DNA of 64,000 bases. It comes from Xanthobacteraceae bacterium. Its GTDB lineage: Bacteria; Pseudomonadota; Alphaproteobacteria; Rhizobiales; Xanthobacteraceae. The first letter of the stretch is position 1; every line of letters starts with the position of its first letter. The DNA lies in contig JALHLQ010000004.1 of assembly GCA_022844485.1 (NCBI GenBank), positions 27,881-91,880 on the forward strand. Reading direction: 5' to 3'. The notes beneath the pieces were generated by a model. That model made no database searches and had not been told where the DNA came from. It saw only the letters and a program-made list of their open reading frames with translations. A program made the position numbers and the translations under genes. Below are positions 1-10,921 of the stretch, in pieces.

Positions 1-2
1 CC

Positions 3-1478
3 GCCGACGCCATCGAGGCTCTGGCCGCCTCGGGAGATGCGCGCACCGCGCCGCTCCTGGAGGCATTGAAAGACCAGCGCCTGTTGTTTTCGGCCGAGGC
101 CAAGAAGGTTTTCATCAAGGACAAGGCCGACAAGCTGACCGACGCCGGCACCGGCGAAGCGGTCGCGTCGCCGCCGTCCGACATCGACAATGTCCGCCTG
201 AACAACCGCGTGCGCGGCATGATCGACGCGACGCTCGGTTCGCTCACCTTGATGGCGAAGGAGCCGCAACGCCGCTACGAAGCGGCGCAGGCCGTGTTCA
301 AGTCGCGCGATGCGGGCGCGTTTGCCGCGGTCGAGAAGGCGCTCGCCGCCGAAACCGACCCGCACGTCAAAAAAGCTCTGAGCGAGGCGCGCGCGGCCCT
401 CGTGCTCACCTCCGACGACGCCAGCGCCGAGGACAAGCTCGCCGCCGTCGCGGTCGTGCGCGACCGCGGCGACCAGGACGCGCTCGCGCTGGTGGAAAGC
501 CTGCCGGCCGATGCGCCGCCGGCGCTGCGCGAGGCCGCTGCCTCCGCGCGCTCGAAGATCCAGGGCAACCTCGCGGTCTGGAGCGCGGTGCAGAACGCCT
601 GGTACGGGATCTCGCTCGGCTCCGTGCTGCTGCTGGCCGCCATCGGGCTCGCCATCACCTTCGGCGTCATGGGCGTCATCAACATGGCGCATGGCGAGAT
701 GGTGATGCTCGGCGCCTACACCACCTTCGTCGTGCAGGAGTTCATCCGCACGAATTATCCGGGCCTGTTCGACTATTCTCTGGTGATCGCGGTGCCGCTT
801 GCCTTCCTGGTGGCGGGCGCGGTCGGCGTCGCGGTCGAGCGCGGCATCATTCGCTTCCTCTACGGGCGGCCGCTGGAAACCTTGCTCGCCACCTGGGGCC
901 TGTCGCTGATTTTGCAGCAGGCGGTGCGCACGGCTTTCGGCCCGACCAACAAGGACGTCGGCAACCCGTCGTGGATGAGCGGCGCCTTCGATTTCGGCGG
1001 CATCACCGTCACCTACAACCGGCTCTGGATCATCTGCTTTACGCTTTCCGTGTTCGTCGCGCTGCTGGCGATGCTGCGCTTTACCCGGTTGGGGCTGGAA
1101 ATGCGGGCGGTGACGCAGAACCGCTCGATGGCGGCGGCCATGGGCATCCGCACCGCGCGCATCGATGCGCTCACCTTTGGGCTCGGTTCCGGCATCGCGG
1201 GCATTGCCGGCGTGGCGCTGTCGCAGATCGACAATGTGAGCCCGAACCTCGGGCAGGGCTACATCATCGACAGCTTCATGGTCGTCGTCTTCGGCGGCGT
1301 CGGCAACCTGTGGGGCACCTTGGTTGGCGCCCTCACGCTCGGCATCGCCAACAAGTTCCTCGAGCCTTATGCCGGCGCGGTGCTCGGCAAGATCGCCATC
1401 CTCGTCTTCATCATCCTTTTCATCCAGAAGCGCCCGCGCGGCATGTTCGCGCTCAAGGGCCGGGCGGTGGAGGCGTGA
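3..1478 (+). CDS. urtB: Urea ABC transporter permease UrtB (5' truncated at window edge)
   Basis: Frame stays open upstream of the listed TTG at 66 to the window start; N-terminal helical extension followed by LivH-like permease (GVMGVINMAHGEMVMLGAY); followed by urtCDE and urease genes. Confidence 0.9.
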   Translation, partial: ADAIEALAASGDARTAPLLEALKDQRLLFSAEAKKVFIKDKADKLTDAGTGEAVASPPSDIDNVRLNNRVRGMIDATLGSLTLMAKEPQRRYEAAQAVFKSRDAGAFAAVEKALAAETDPHVKKALSEARAALVLTSDDASAEDKLAAVAVVRDRGDQDALALVESLPADAPPALREAAASARSKIQGNLAVWSAVQNAWYGISLGSVLLLAAIGLAITFGVMGVINMAHGEMVMLGAYTTFVVQEFIRTNYPGLFDYSLVIAVPLAFLVAGAVGVAVERGIIRFLYGRPLETLLATWGLSLILQQAVRTAFGPTNKDVGNPSWMSGAFDFGGITVTYNRLWIICFTLSVFVALLAMLRFTRLGLEMRAVTQNRSMAAAMGIRTARIDALTFGLGSGIAGIAGVALSQIDNVSPNLGQGYIIDSFMVVVFGGVGNLWGTLVGALTLGIANKFLEPYAGAVLGKIAILVFIILFIQKRPRGMFALKGRAVEA

Positions 1479-1504
1479 GGATGAGGCTCCCTCCGCTTTT
1501 CCCG

Positions 1505-1635
1505 GGCGCAGCGCAGCGCGCAGCGGTGCGCTGCAGACCCGGGATCGTCGAGAACGCGGTGCTTGCGACGGTCCCGGATCTGCGGTGCACCACTTCGCTG
1601 CGCTCGTGCTGCACCGCATCCGGGACACGGGGCTT
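1505..1635. repeat. REP-like palindromic intergenic element between urtB and urtC
   Basis: TCCCGGAT(ct)GCGGTGCA ... TGC-TGCACCGCATCCGGGA stem plus a second imperfect inverted copy (GTGCGCTGCAGACCCGGGATCGTC / GACGGTCCCGGATCTGCGGTGCAC). Confidence 0.65.
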
Positions 1636-1638
1636 TGC

Positions 1639-2811
1639 ATGAACGCCTTCCCGCTCACGCGCCTGCTCGACCGCGCCTCGACCATCTTCCTGGTGCTGCT
1701 CGGCGCCTTCGCGATCGCCATTCCGGTGCTCAATCTGCTGGTGCTGCCGAGCTCGGGCCTGCACGTCTCGACCTATCTGGTCGCGCTGTTCGGCAAGTAC
1801 ATCTGCTACGCCATCCTCGCGCTCTCGATCGACCTGATCTGGGGCTATGCCGGAATCCTGTCTCTCGGCCATGGCGCCTTTTTCGCGCTCGGCGGCTATG
1901 CCATGGGCATGTACCTGATGCGGCAGATCGGCACGCGCGGCGTCTATGCCGATCCGGTCCTGCCCGACTTCATGGTGTTCCTGAACTGGAAGGAGCTGCC
2001 GTTTTATTGGTACGGCTTCAACAGTTTCGCTTACGCCGCGCTGATGATCCTCCTGGCGCCGGGCCTGTTGGCCTTCGTGTTCGGCTGGTTCGCCTTCAGG
2101 AGCCGCGTCACCGGCGTCTATCTTTCGATCATCACGCAGGCGATGACCTATGCGCTGATGCTCGGTTTTTTCCGCAACAATTTCGGCTTCGGCGGCAATA
2201 ACGGCCTGACCGATTTCAAGGACATCCTCGGCTTTCCCGTGCAGGCGGAGGGCACGCGCAACGCGCTTTTGGTGATCTCGTGCCTGGCGCTGGCGGTCTC
2301 TTTCCTGATCTGCCGCGCCATCGTCACCTCCAAGTTCGGCAAGGTGCTGGTAGCGATCCGCGACGCCGAGGCGCGCACGCGCTTCCTCGGCTATCGCGTC
2401 GAGGCTTACAAGCTCTTCGTGTTCACGCTGTCGGCTGCGATGGCGGGCGTGGCCGGCGCGCTCTACGTGCCGCAGGTCGGCATCATCAATCCGGGCGAGT
2501 TCGCGCCGGCCAACTCCATCGAGGCGGTGATCTGGGTGGCGGTCGGCGGCCGCGGCACGCTCACCGGCGCGGTGCTGGGCGCCTTCGTGGTCAATTACGC
2601 CAAGACCTTCTTCACCTCCGGCTGGCTCGCACCTTACTGGCTGTTCATGCTGGGCGGGCTGTTCATCGCGGTGACGCTGCTGCTGCCGCGCGGCATCGTC
2701 GGCACGCTGAAGTACGGCCTCGACCGCCGCGCGGCGGCAAAGTCGGCCGCCGCCGAAGAGGGCGCGGACGCTCCGCTCAATTCCGGCGCGGCGCCGCGGG
2801 CGGCCGAATAG
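1639..2811 (+). CDS. urtC: Urea ABC transporter permease UrtC
   Basis: LivM-like permease (GYAGILSLGHGAFFALGGYAMGMYL); ATG at 1639 chosen because the longer ORF start runs through the REP-like element. Confidence 0.9.
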   Translation: MNAFPLTRLLDRASTIFLVLLGAFAIAIPVLNLLVLPSSGLHVSTYLVALFGKYICYAILALSIDLIWGYAGILSLGHGAFFALGGYAMGMYLMRQIGTRGVYADPVLPDFMVFLNWKELPFYWYGFNSFAYAALMILLAPGLLAFVFGWFAFRSRVTGVYLSIITQAMTYALMLGFFRNNFGFGGNNGLTDFKDILGFPVQAEGTRNALLVISCLALAVSFLICRAIVTSKFGKVLVAIRDAEARTRFLGYRVEAYKLFVFTLSAAMAGVAGALYVPQVGIINPGEFAPANSIEAVIWVAVGGRGTLTGAVLGAFVVNYAKTFFTSGWLAPYWLFMLGGLFIAVTLLLPRGIVGTLKYGLDRRAAAKSAAAEEGADAPLNSGAAPRAAE

Positions 2812-2819
2812 GGGGCATC

Positions 2820-3578
2820 ATGGACGGCACCAACACCACCTCCGCGCTGCTCTACCTCGACGGCATCTCGGTGTCGTTCGACGGCTTCAAGGCGCTCAAC
2901 GAATTGTCGTTCCTGATCGAGCCGGGCGAGATGCGCGCCATCATCGGCCCCAACGGGGCCGGCAAGACCACCATGATGGACGTCGTCACCGGCAAGACGC
3001 GGCCCGACGACGGCGACGTCTATTTCGAGCAGGGCGCCTACGACCTCTCCAAGCTGGACGAGACGCAGATCGCCGAGCTCGGCATCGGCCGCAAGTTCCA
3101 GAAGCCGACCGTGTTCGAGATGCACTCCGTCGAGGACAACCTGCTGCTCGCGCTGAAGAACGACCGTCGCGTGCGCTCCACGCTGCTGTGGCAGTCGTCG
3201 CAGCCGCAGCAGAAGCGCATCGAGGAAATCCTCGACACCATCCGCCTGACGCCGCTGCGCGCGCGCGTGGCCGGCAGCCTGTCGCACGGGCAGAAGCAGT
3301 GGCTCGAAATAGGGATGCTGCTGGCGCAGGAACCTAAATTGCTTTTGGTCGACGAGCCGGTGGCCGGCATGACCGACACCGAGACCATGCAGACGGCCGA
3401 GCTGTTGAAAGAGATCAACAAGACCAAGACCGTCATCGTGGTCGAGCACGACATGGCCTTCGTGCGCGAACTGGGCGTCAAGGTCACCTGTTTGCACGAA
3501 GGCTCGGTGCTGGCCGAGGGCACCATCGATCAGGTGTCGCAGAACGACCGGGTGGTCGAAGTGTATTTGGGAAGATAG
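2820..3578 (+). CDS. urtD: Urea ABC transporter ATP-binding protein UrtD
   Basis: Walker A GPNGAGKTT, signature SHGQKQWLEIG, LLLVDEPVAGM; order urtBCDE. Confidence 0.9.
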   Translation: MDGTNTTSALLYLDGISVSFDGFKALNELSFLIEPGEMRAIIGPNGAGKTTMMDVVTGKTRPDDGDVYFEQGAYDLSKLDETQIAELGIGRKFQKPTVFEMHSVEDNLLLALKNDRRVRSTLLWQSSQPQQKRIEEILDTIRLTPLRARVAGSLSHGQKQWLEIGMLLAQEPKLLLVDEPVAGMTDTETMQTAELLKEINKTKTVIVVEHDMAFVRELGVKVTCLHEGSVLAEGTIDQVSQNDRVVEVYLGR

Positions 3579-3657
3579 CGAGTAGGGAGTAGCGAATAGC
3601 GAGTAGTGAGTGTGTCCGGAGCTTTCTATTCGCTACTCGCTATTTCGCTATTCGCTC
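3576..3657. repeat. Inverted array of CGA(A/G)TAG-type heptamers between urtD and urtE
   Basis: Left arm TAG-CGAGTAG-GGAGTAG-CGAATAG-CGAGTAG; right arm CTATTCG-CTACTCG-CTATTTCG-CTATTCG-CTC. Confidence 0.8.
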
Positions 3658-3672
3658 TTACGAGATGGAACA

Positions 3673-4368
3673 ATGCTAGAGGTATCCAACATCGACCTTC
3701 ACTACGGCGCGGCGCAGGCGCTGCGCGGCATCTCGCTCACGGCTGAGCCCGGCAAGGTCACCTGCGTGCTCGGCCGCAACGGCGTCGGCAAGACCAGCCT
3801 GTTGCGCGCCATCGTCGGTCAGCATCCGGTGAGCAAAGGCAACATCACCTTGGGCGGGAGCGACATCACCAGGCTGTCCACCGTCCAGCGCGCCCGTTCG
3901 GGCATCGCTTTCGTGCCGCAGGGCCGCGAGATCTTCCCGCTGCTCACCGTCGAGGAGAACCTGGAAACCGGCTTTGCACCGCTGCCGCGCGACCAGCGCA
4001 GCGTGCCGGACGACGTGTTCTCGTTGTTCCCGGTGCTCAACAGCATGCTCAAGCGGCGCGGCGGCGACCTCTCGGGCGGCCAGCAGCAGCAACTGGCCAT
4101 CGGCCGCGCGCTGGTGATGCGGCCGAAGCTCCTGCTGCTCGACGAGCCGACCGAGGGCATCCAGCCCTCGATTATCAAGGACATCGGCCGCGCCATCTCC
4201 TACCTACGCTCGCTCAAGGACATGGCCATCGTGCTGGTTGAGCAGTATCTCGACTTTGCGCAGGAGCTCGGCGACCGGCTGGTGGTCATGGACCGCGGCG
4301 CCATCGTCTACGCCTGCGACAAGGACACCATGGATGAAGGCGCGCTCAAGCGCGCGCTGGCGATTTGA
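3673..4368 (+). CDS. urtE: Urea ABC transporter ATP-binding protein UrtE
   Basis: GRNGVGKTSLLRAI, LSGGQQQQLAIGRAL, LLLLDEPTEGIQPSII. Confidence 0.9.
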   Translation: MLEVSNIDLHYGAAQALRGISLTAEPGKVTCVLGRNGVGKTSLLRAIVGQHPVSKGNITLGGSDITRLSTVQRARSGIAFVPQGREIFPLLTVEENLETGFAPLPRDQRSVPDDVFSLFPVLNSMLKRRGGDLSGGQQQQLAIGRALVMRPKLLLLDEPTEGIQPSIIKDIGRAISYLRSLKDMAIVLVEQYLDFAQELGDRLVVMDRGAIVYACDKDTMDEGALKRALAI

Positions 4369-4382
4369 CGGCGGCGCGGGCT

Positions 4383-5234
4383 ATGCTTCCCGGCGTAACA
4401 GGACTTCTCCCCGTGGACGCCGCCCGCAGCGCCATCTTCGACGCCAACCGCGCCACCGGCACGATTGCGCTGTCGGTTGCCGCGCGCGACGGCCGCACGC
4501 ATCGCACCCGCGTGCACGAAGCAGGCTCGCTGCGCGTGCGTTTCCCCAACGCGGCGGCTGAGATGCTGGAAGCCGTCATCGTCAATACCGGCGGCGGCAT
4601 GACCGGCGGCGACCGCTTCAGCCTCGACATCGCGGTGGGCGAGGGCGCGCGCCTCGTCGCCGGCGGCGCGGCGGCGGAGAAGATTTATCGCTCGACCGGC
4701 GCGAACGCCGAGATGGACGTCGCGCTCAAGGTCGCCGCGGGCGGGCATCTTGCCTGGCTGCCGCAAGAGACCATCCTTTTCGACGAGGCGCGGCTGTCGC
4801 GGCGGATCGACATCGAGCTTGCCGAGGGCGCCTCGCTGATCATGGCCGAGGCGGTGGTGTTCGGCCGCGCCGCGATGGGAGAGACCGTCGCGCAGGGCTT
4901 CTTCGCCGACCGCTGGCGGGTGAGTTGCGGCGGCAGGCTGGTCTATGCCGACACCGCCCGCCTCGAGGGTGCCATCGCCGACAAGCTCGCACGGCCGGCC
5001 GCTGCCGCGGGCGGCATCGCCATCGCCACCGTGCTGATCGCGCCCGCGGGCGAGCTGCAACTCGCCGCCGTGCGTGCTCTGGAAGACCAATTTTCGGGGC
5101 AAGTGGGCATCTCGGCCTGGAACGGCATTGCGGTGGCGCGCCTCTGCGCCAAGGATGGCGCGGCGCTGCGTCACGATCTGATGGCAGTCCTGGCCGCGCT
5201 CGGCACGTCGGTGCCGCGGCTGTGGCTGCAATAA
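4383..5234 (+). CDS. ureD: Urease accessory protein UreD/UreH
   Basis: VNTGGGMTGGDRFSLDIAVGEGA, TTGAAAEKIYRS-like motif; ORF open from TTG 4365, ATG at 4383 preferred. Confidence 0.9.
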   Translation: MLPGVTGLLPVDAARSAIFDANRATGTIALSVAARDGRTHRTRVHEAGSLRVRFPNAAAEMLEAVIVNTGGGMTGGDRFSLDIAVGEGARLVAGGAAAEKIYRSTGANAEMDVALKVAAGGHLAWLPQETILFDEARLSRRIDIELAEGASLIMAEAVVFGRAAMGETVAQGFFADRWRVSCGGRLVYADTARLEGAIADKLARPAAAAGGIAIATVLIAPAGELQLAAVRALEDQFSGQVGISAWNGIAVARLCAKDGAALRHDLMAVLAALGTSVPRLWLQ

Positions 5235-5252
5235 GAAAACATCGGGGGAGAG

Positions 5253-5555
5253 ATGAATCTAACGCCGCGTGAGAAAGACAAGCTGCTGGTCGCCATGGCC
5301 GCCATGGTGGCGCGCCGCCGCCGCGAGCGCGGCGTCAAGCTCAATCACCCGGAGGCGGTGGCGCTGATCACCGAGTTCATCGTCGAAGGCGCGCGCGACG
5401 GCAAAAGCGTCGCCGCGCTGATGGAGGAGGGCGCGCATGTGCTCACGCGCAGCGACGTGATGCCCGGCATCGCCGAGATGATCCACGATATCCAGGTGGA
5501 AGCGACGTTTCCCGACGGCACCAAGCTCGTCACCGTGCATAATCCGATCCGTTAG
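5253..5555 (+). CDS. ureA: Urease subunit gamma
   Basis: [39 protein letters not shown]...[18 protein letters not shown]. Confidence 0.97.
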   Translation: MNLTPREKDKLLVAMAAMVARRRRERGVKLNHPEAVALITEFIVEGARDGKSVAALMEEGAHVLTRSDVMPGIAEMIHDIQVEATFPDGTKLVTVHNPIR

Positions 5556-5566
5556 AGGAGTTCTCG

Positions 5567-5749
5567 ATGAGAGCACTATTCATTCTTGTCGCCGTGCTGG
5601 CGGAAACTGTGGCGCAGGCGCACGACTCGCTGGTGCCACACCCGCACCCGCACGCGGTGAGCTGGCTGCCGAGCGTCGAAACTGTCGGCGTCGGCGCGCT
5701 TGTTCTGGCGCTGGCGGTGATCGCACTTGCCAAGATGCGGCGGGGGTGA
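5567..5749 (+). CDS. Small His-rich single-TM protein between ureA and ureB
   Basis: 60 aa, AGGAG RBS upstream of ATG, tightly spaced between ureA stop and ureB start; [15 protein letters not shown] followed by a hydrophobic helix. Confidence 0.65.
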   Translation: MRALFILVAVLAETVAQAHDSLVPHPHPHAVSWLPSVETVGVGALVLALAVIALAKMRRG

Positions 5750-5753
5750 CGCA

Positions 5754-6059
5754 ATGATCCCCGGCGAGATGTTCATCAAGGACGGAGACATCACGCTCAA
5801 CGCGGGCCGCAAGACCGCGACGCTCAGCGTGTCCAACAGCGGCGACCGGCCGATCCAGGTCGGCTCGCACTACCATTTCTTCGAGACCAATCCGGCGCTC
5901 AAGTTCGACCGCAAAAAAGCGCGCGGCATGCGGCTCGACATCGCGGCCGGCACGGCGGTGCGCTTCGAGCCGGGACAGACGCGCGAGGTCACGCTGGTCG
6001 CACTCGCCGGCAAGCGCACGGTCTACGGGTTTCGTCAGGACGTGATGGGGAAGCTGTGA
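5754..6059 (+). CDS. ureB: Urease subunit beta
   Basis: [53 protein letters not shown]. Confidence 0.97.
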   Translation: MIPGEMFIKDGDITLNAGRKTATLSVSNSGDRPIQVGSHYHFFETNPALKFDRKKARGMRLDIAAGTAVRFEPGQTREVTLVALAGKRTVYGFRQDVMGKL

Positions 6060-6089
6060 GAGGTGTTTTGCGCATCCCCAAAAGCCATA

Positions 6090-6113
6090 ACGGGCAGACC
6101 GTCGTCTGCCCGT
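6090..6113. repeat. Perfect hairpin in ureB–ureC spacer
   Basis: ACGGGCAGAC-cgtc-GTCTGCCCGT, 10-bp arms, 4-nt loop. Confidence 0.8.
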
Positions 6114-6362
6114 CACAAGCTCTCGGATCCATACGCGGCGCGAGCGTGAGCTCAGCGTCTGTACCAGCTACTGAGAGCCAGGACCGGCAACCATGGACCA
6201 CGAACACTGCCGAAGCGGCGCCCACGTCCCATGACCGTTCGGCCATGGCGATCATCCGTGTCCGGCCGGAGCCAGAGATGGGTGACCTGCGGGAAAGCTT
6301 ACGCCCGCAGACTGCGATGGCAAGGGCATAAAATCGGCAGTTGATAACTTTGGGGATGAAAA

Positions 6363-8072
<1,710 letters not shown>

Positions 8073-8189
8073 CGCCATGCCTGTCTGGACGCGATCTAAA
8101 CTATGACATTTGCGGCGCGCTTGAACCGGGGCTATTCGTCGTGACCGCGCTCGGCCGTCTCACCCGAGCATGCAATCCGGCGAAGGGTC

Positions 8190-8558
8190 ATGAAGCGATA
8201 CGTATTCTTCGGTCTCGGCTGTTTGATGCTCGCGCTCGCCCTGATCGGTGCCGTGGTGCCGCTGATGCCGACGACCGTCTTCCTCATCGCCGCGGCGGCC
8301 TGCTTCGCGCATTCTTCGCCGCGCCTCGAAGCGTGGCTGCTCGAGCACCCGCGGTTCGGTCCGACCTTGCGGGATTGGCGGGCCCATGGCGCCATCTCGC
8401 GCCCGGCCAAGTTGATCGCCTGTGCCGGCATGGCGGGCGGTTTCGCCGTCTTCTGGATCGGCAGCCACCCGTCGGTGCTGCTCGCCACCGTGGTGGCGGG
8501 GCTGTTGCTGACCAGTGCACTTTACGTAGTGTCGCGCCCGACCGCCGACCGGCGCTAA
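8190..8558 (+). CDS. DUF454/YbaN-like small inner-membrane protein
   Basis: MKRYVFFGLGCLMLALALIGAVVPLMPTTVFLIAAAACFAHSSPRLEAWLLEHPRFGPTLRDWRAHGAI resembles the DUF454 family. Confidence 0.8.
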   Translation: MKRYVFFGLGCLMLALALIGAVVPLMPTTVFLIAAAACFAHSSPRLEAWLLEHPRFGPTLRDWRAHGAISRPAKLIACAGMAGGFAVFWIGSHPSVLLATVVAGLLLTSALYVVSRPTADRR

Positions 8559-8559
8559 C

Positions 8560-9006
8560 ATGAAACGCGTGACGGCCATCAAACCGCCTGGCGCCTGGCC
8601 GGCAACATCCGCAGCCGACCGCGTCGTGCTCGATGCCAACGACCGCAACAGGCGGCGTATCGTGCTGACGGGCGAGAAGGGCACGGAGGTCCTGCTCGAT
8701 TTCGCCGCGCCGGTCGCCTTGCGCGACGGCGATGGCCTCGTGCTCGACGACGGCGCCATCGTGCTGGTCGCGGGCGCGCCCGAGTCGCTCGTTGAAATCT
8801 GCGCGCACGGGCTCGATACCGTGCGGCTGGCCTGGCATCTGGGCAACCGCCACACCGATGTGCAGATCGTCGGTGAGCACATCCGCATCCGGCGCGACCA
8901 CGTGCTGGAGGACATGCTGCGCGGCCTCGGCGCGCATCTCGATCCGCTGGAGGCGCCGTTTGATCCCGAACCGAGCGCGCCGCATGGGCACGGTCATGGC
9001 GGGTAA
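8560..9006 (+). CDS. ureE: Urease accessory protein UreE
   Basis: [36 protein letters not shown]; short His-containing C-terminus HGHGHGG. Confidence 0.92.
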   Translation: MKRVTAIKPPGAWPATSAADRVVLDANDRNRRRIVLTGEKGTEVLLDFAAPVALRDGDGLVLDDGAIVLVAGAPESLVEICAHGLDTVRLAWHLGNRHTDVQIVGEHIRIRRDHVLEDMLRGLGAHLDPLEAPFDPEPSAPHGHGHGG

Positions 9007-9877
9007 GAAGAGTTCGGATGGCGTCACGCGCGCGCTTCGCCTCTCCCCGCGCGCGGGGAGAGGTCGCCCGCCGAAGCTCGAAGAGCGTCGGCGGGCGGGT
9101 GAGGGAGCGTTGCCACTGCCTGAACCTATCGATATGCCCCCTCACCCGGCTCGCAGCGCAAGCGAAGCTCGCCACCCTCTCCCCGCATGCGGGGAGAGGG
9201 AAAGCGGCGCCCTCTACCGCCTGATGGCCTGGCTGTCGCCGGCCTATCCGGTCGGCGCTTTTTCGTACTCCAGCGGCATCGAATGGGCGGTGGAGGCGGG
9301 CGACATCAAGGATGCCGCCACGCTCAGGGACTGGCTCGCGGTCATGCTCGCCGAGGGCGGCGGCTTCTGCGACGCCGTGCTGTTCGCGCATGCGCATCGA
9401 TCCGCCGAGGCGGCCGACGGCAAGGCGGTGCAGGCGGTGGCCGAGATCGCCGCCGCCTTCGCGCCCACCAAGGAGCGCCACCTGGAGACGACCGCGCAGG
9501 GCAACGCCTTCATCGAGGCGACGCGCGCCGCCTGGCCCTGCGCGGCACTCGATACGCTCAAGGAAGTCTGGGCCGGCCCGGTCGCCTATCCGGTCGCCGT
9601 CGCGGCCGCGAGCGCCGGCCACGGTATTGCGCTTGGCCCCGCGCTCGCCGCCTATCTGCAGGCGGTCGCCGCCAACTGGGTCTCCGCCGGCGTGCGGCTG
9701 GTCCCGCTCGGCCAGACCGATGGCCAGCGCGTGCTGGCCGGGCTCGAGCCAGTCATCGCCGGCACCGCCCAGCGCGCGCTTGCCGCCACGCTCGACGACC
9801 TCGGCTCGTCGGCCTTCCGTGCCGACCTCGCCAGTGCGCGCCACGAAACCCAATACACACGGCTGTTCAGGAGCTGA
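8996..9877 (+). CDS. ureF: Urease accessory protein UreF (start uncertain; N-terminus may read through a palindromic repeat)
   Basis: [29 protein letters not shown]; in-frame ATGs at 8996 (overlapping ureE) and 9134 (inside the repeat). Confidence 0.85.
   Translation: MAGKKSSDGVTRALRLSPRAGRGRPPKLEERRRAGEGALPLPEPIDMPPHPARSASEARHPLPACGERESGALYRLMAWLSPAYPVGAFSYSSGIEWAVEAGDIKDAATLRDWLAVMLAEGGGFCDAVLFAHAHRSAEAADGKAVQAVAEIAAAFAPTKERHLETTAQGNAFIEATRAAWPCAALDTLKEVWAGPVAYPVAVAAASAGHGIALGPALAAYLQAVAANWVSAGVRLVPLGQTDGQRVLAGLEPVIAGTAQRALAATLDDLGSSAFRADLASARHETQYTRLFRS
9040..9205. repeat. BIME/REP-like paired palindromic element at ureE/ureF junction
   Basis: CCTCTCCCCGCGCGCGGGGAGAGG ... GGGTGAGGG / CCCTCACCC ... 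CCCTCTCCCCGCATGCGGGGAGAGGG: two mirrored copies with own internal stems. Confidence 0.8.
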
Positions 9878-9879
9878 GA

Positions 9880-10497
<618 letters not shown>

Positions 10498-10509
10498 GGC
10501 ATAACGAAC

Positions 10510-10533
10510 GAGGCGCCCCTTGCGGGACGCCTC
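10510..10533. terminator. Hairpin between convergent ureG and glycine-zipper gene (possible bidirectional terminator)
   Basis: GAGGCGcCCCttGCGGGaCGCCTC between convergent stops; no clear T-tract. Confidence 0.4.
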
Positions 10534-10565
10534 ATCCAACTCAAACACACGCTACAGTACAGCTA

Positions 10566-10859
10566 TTAGCGATAGCGCCACCGGCAGCGCCGGTTGCCCC
10601 AATCGTCTTCCCAGCAGACACGCACGCGTTCGCCGCGATAGCGCCGTTCGCCGGCGCTGGCGCCGATGGCCGCTCCGGTGGTGCCGCCGATCACCGCGCC
10701 GACCGCCGCGCCTTCAGCCCGACCGGTGGCCGCGCCGCCGATCACCGCACCCGCACCGGCGCCCACGATGGCGCCGCCGAGGGCGTCCTGCGCCTGCACG
10801 GTGGCGGGCGCAACTGCCAGTGCGGCAAACGCCGCAATGGCCAGAATTGCTTTGCGCAT
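10566..10859 (-). CDS. Secreted glycine-zipper domain protein
   Basis: MRKAILAIAAFAALAVAPATVQAQ signal peptide then GGAIVGAGAGAVIGGAATGRAEGAAVGAVIGG repeats; GGAGGCAT RBS region. Confidence 0.8.
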   Translation of the reverse strand: MRKAILAIAAFAALAVAPATVQAQDALGGAIVGAGAGAVIGGAATGRAEGAAVGAVIGGTTGAAIGASAGERRYRGERVRVCWEDDWGNRRCRWRYR

Positions 10860-10921
10860 GATATGCCTCCACACTTGTTCCCTCTGGTGGGTCGAAAACG
10901 TTTGCCGGGAGACTTGGTTCC

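Noticed and set aside
6056-6331. 91-aa ORF between ureB and ureC as a coding gene
   Set aside because: Spans the perfect hairpin, has no recognisable motif, and its composition is not convincing; left as non-coding spacer pending comparison.
9018-9224. Short plus-strand [29 protein letters not shown]
   Set aside because: It is translated repeat sequence; the frame carrying UreF is different.
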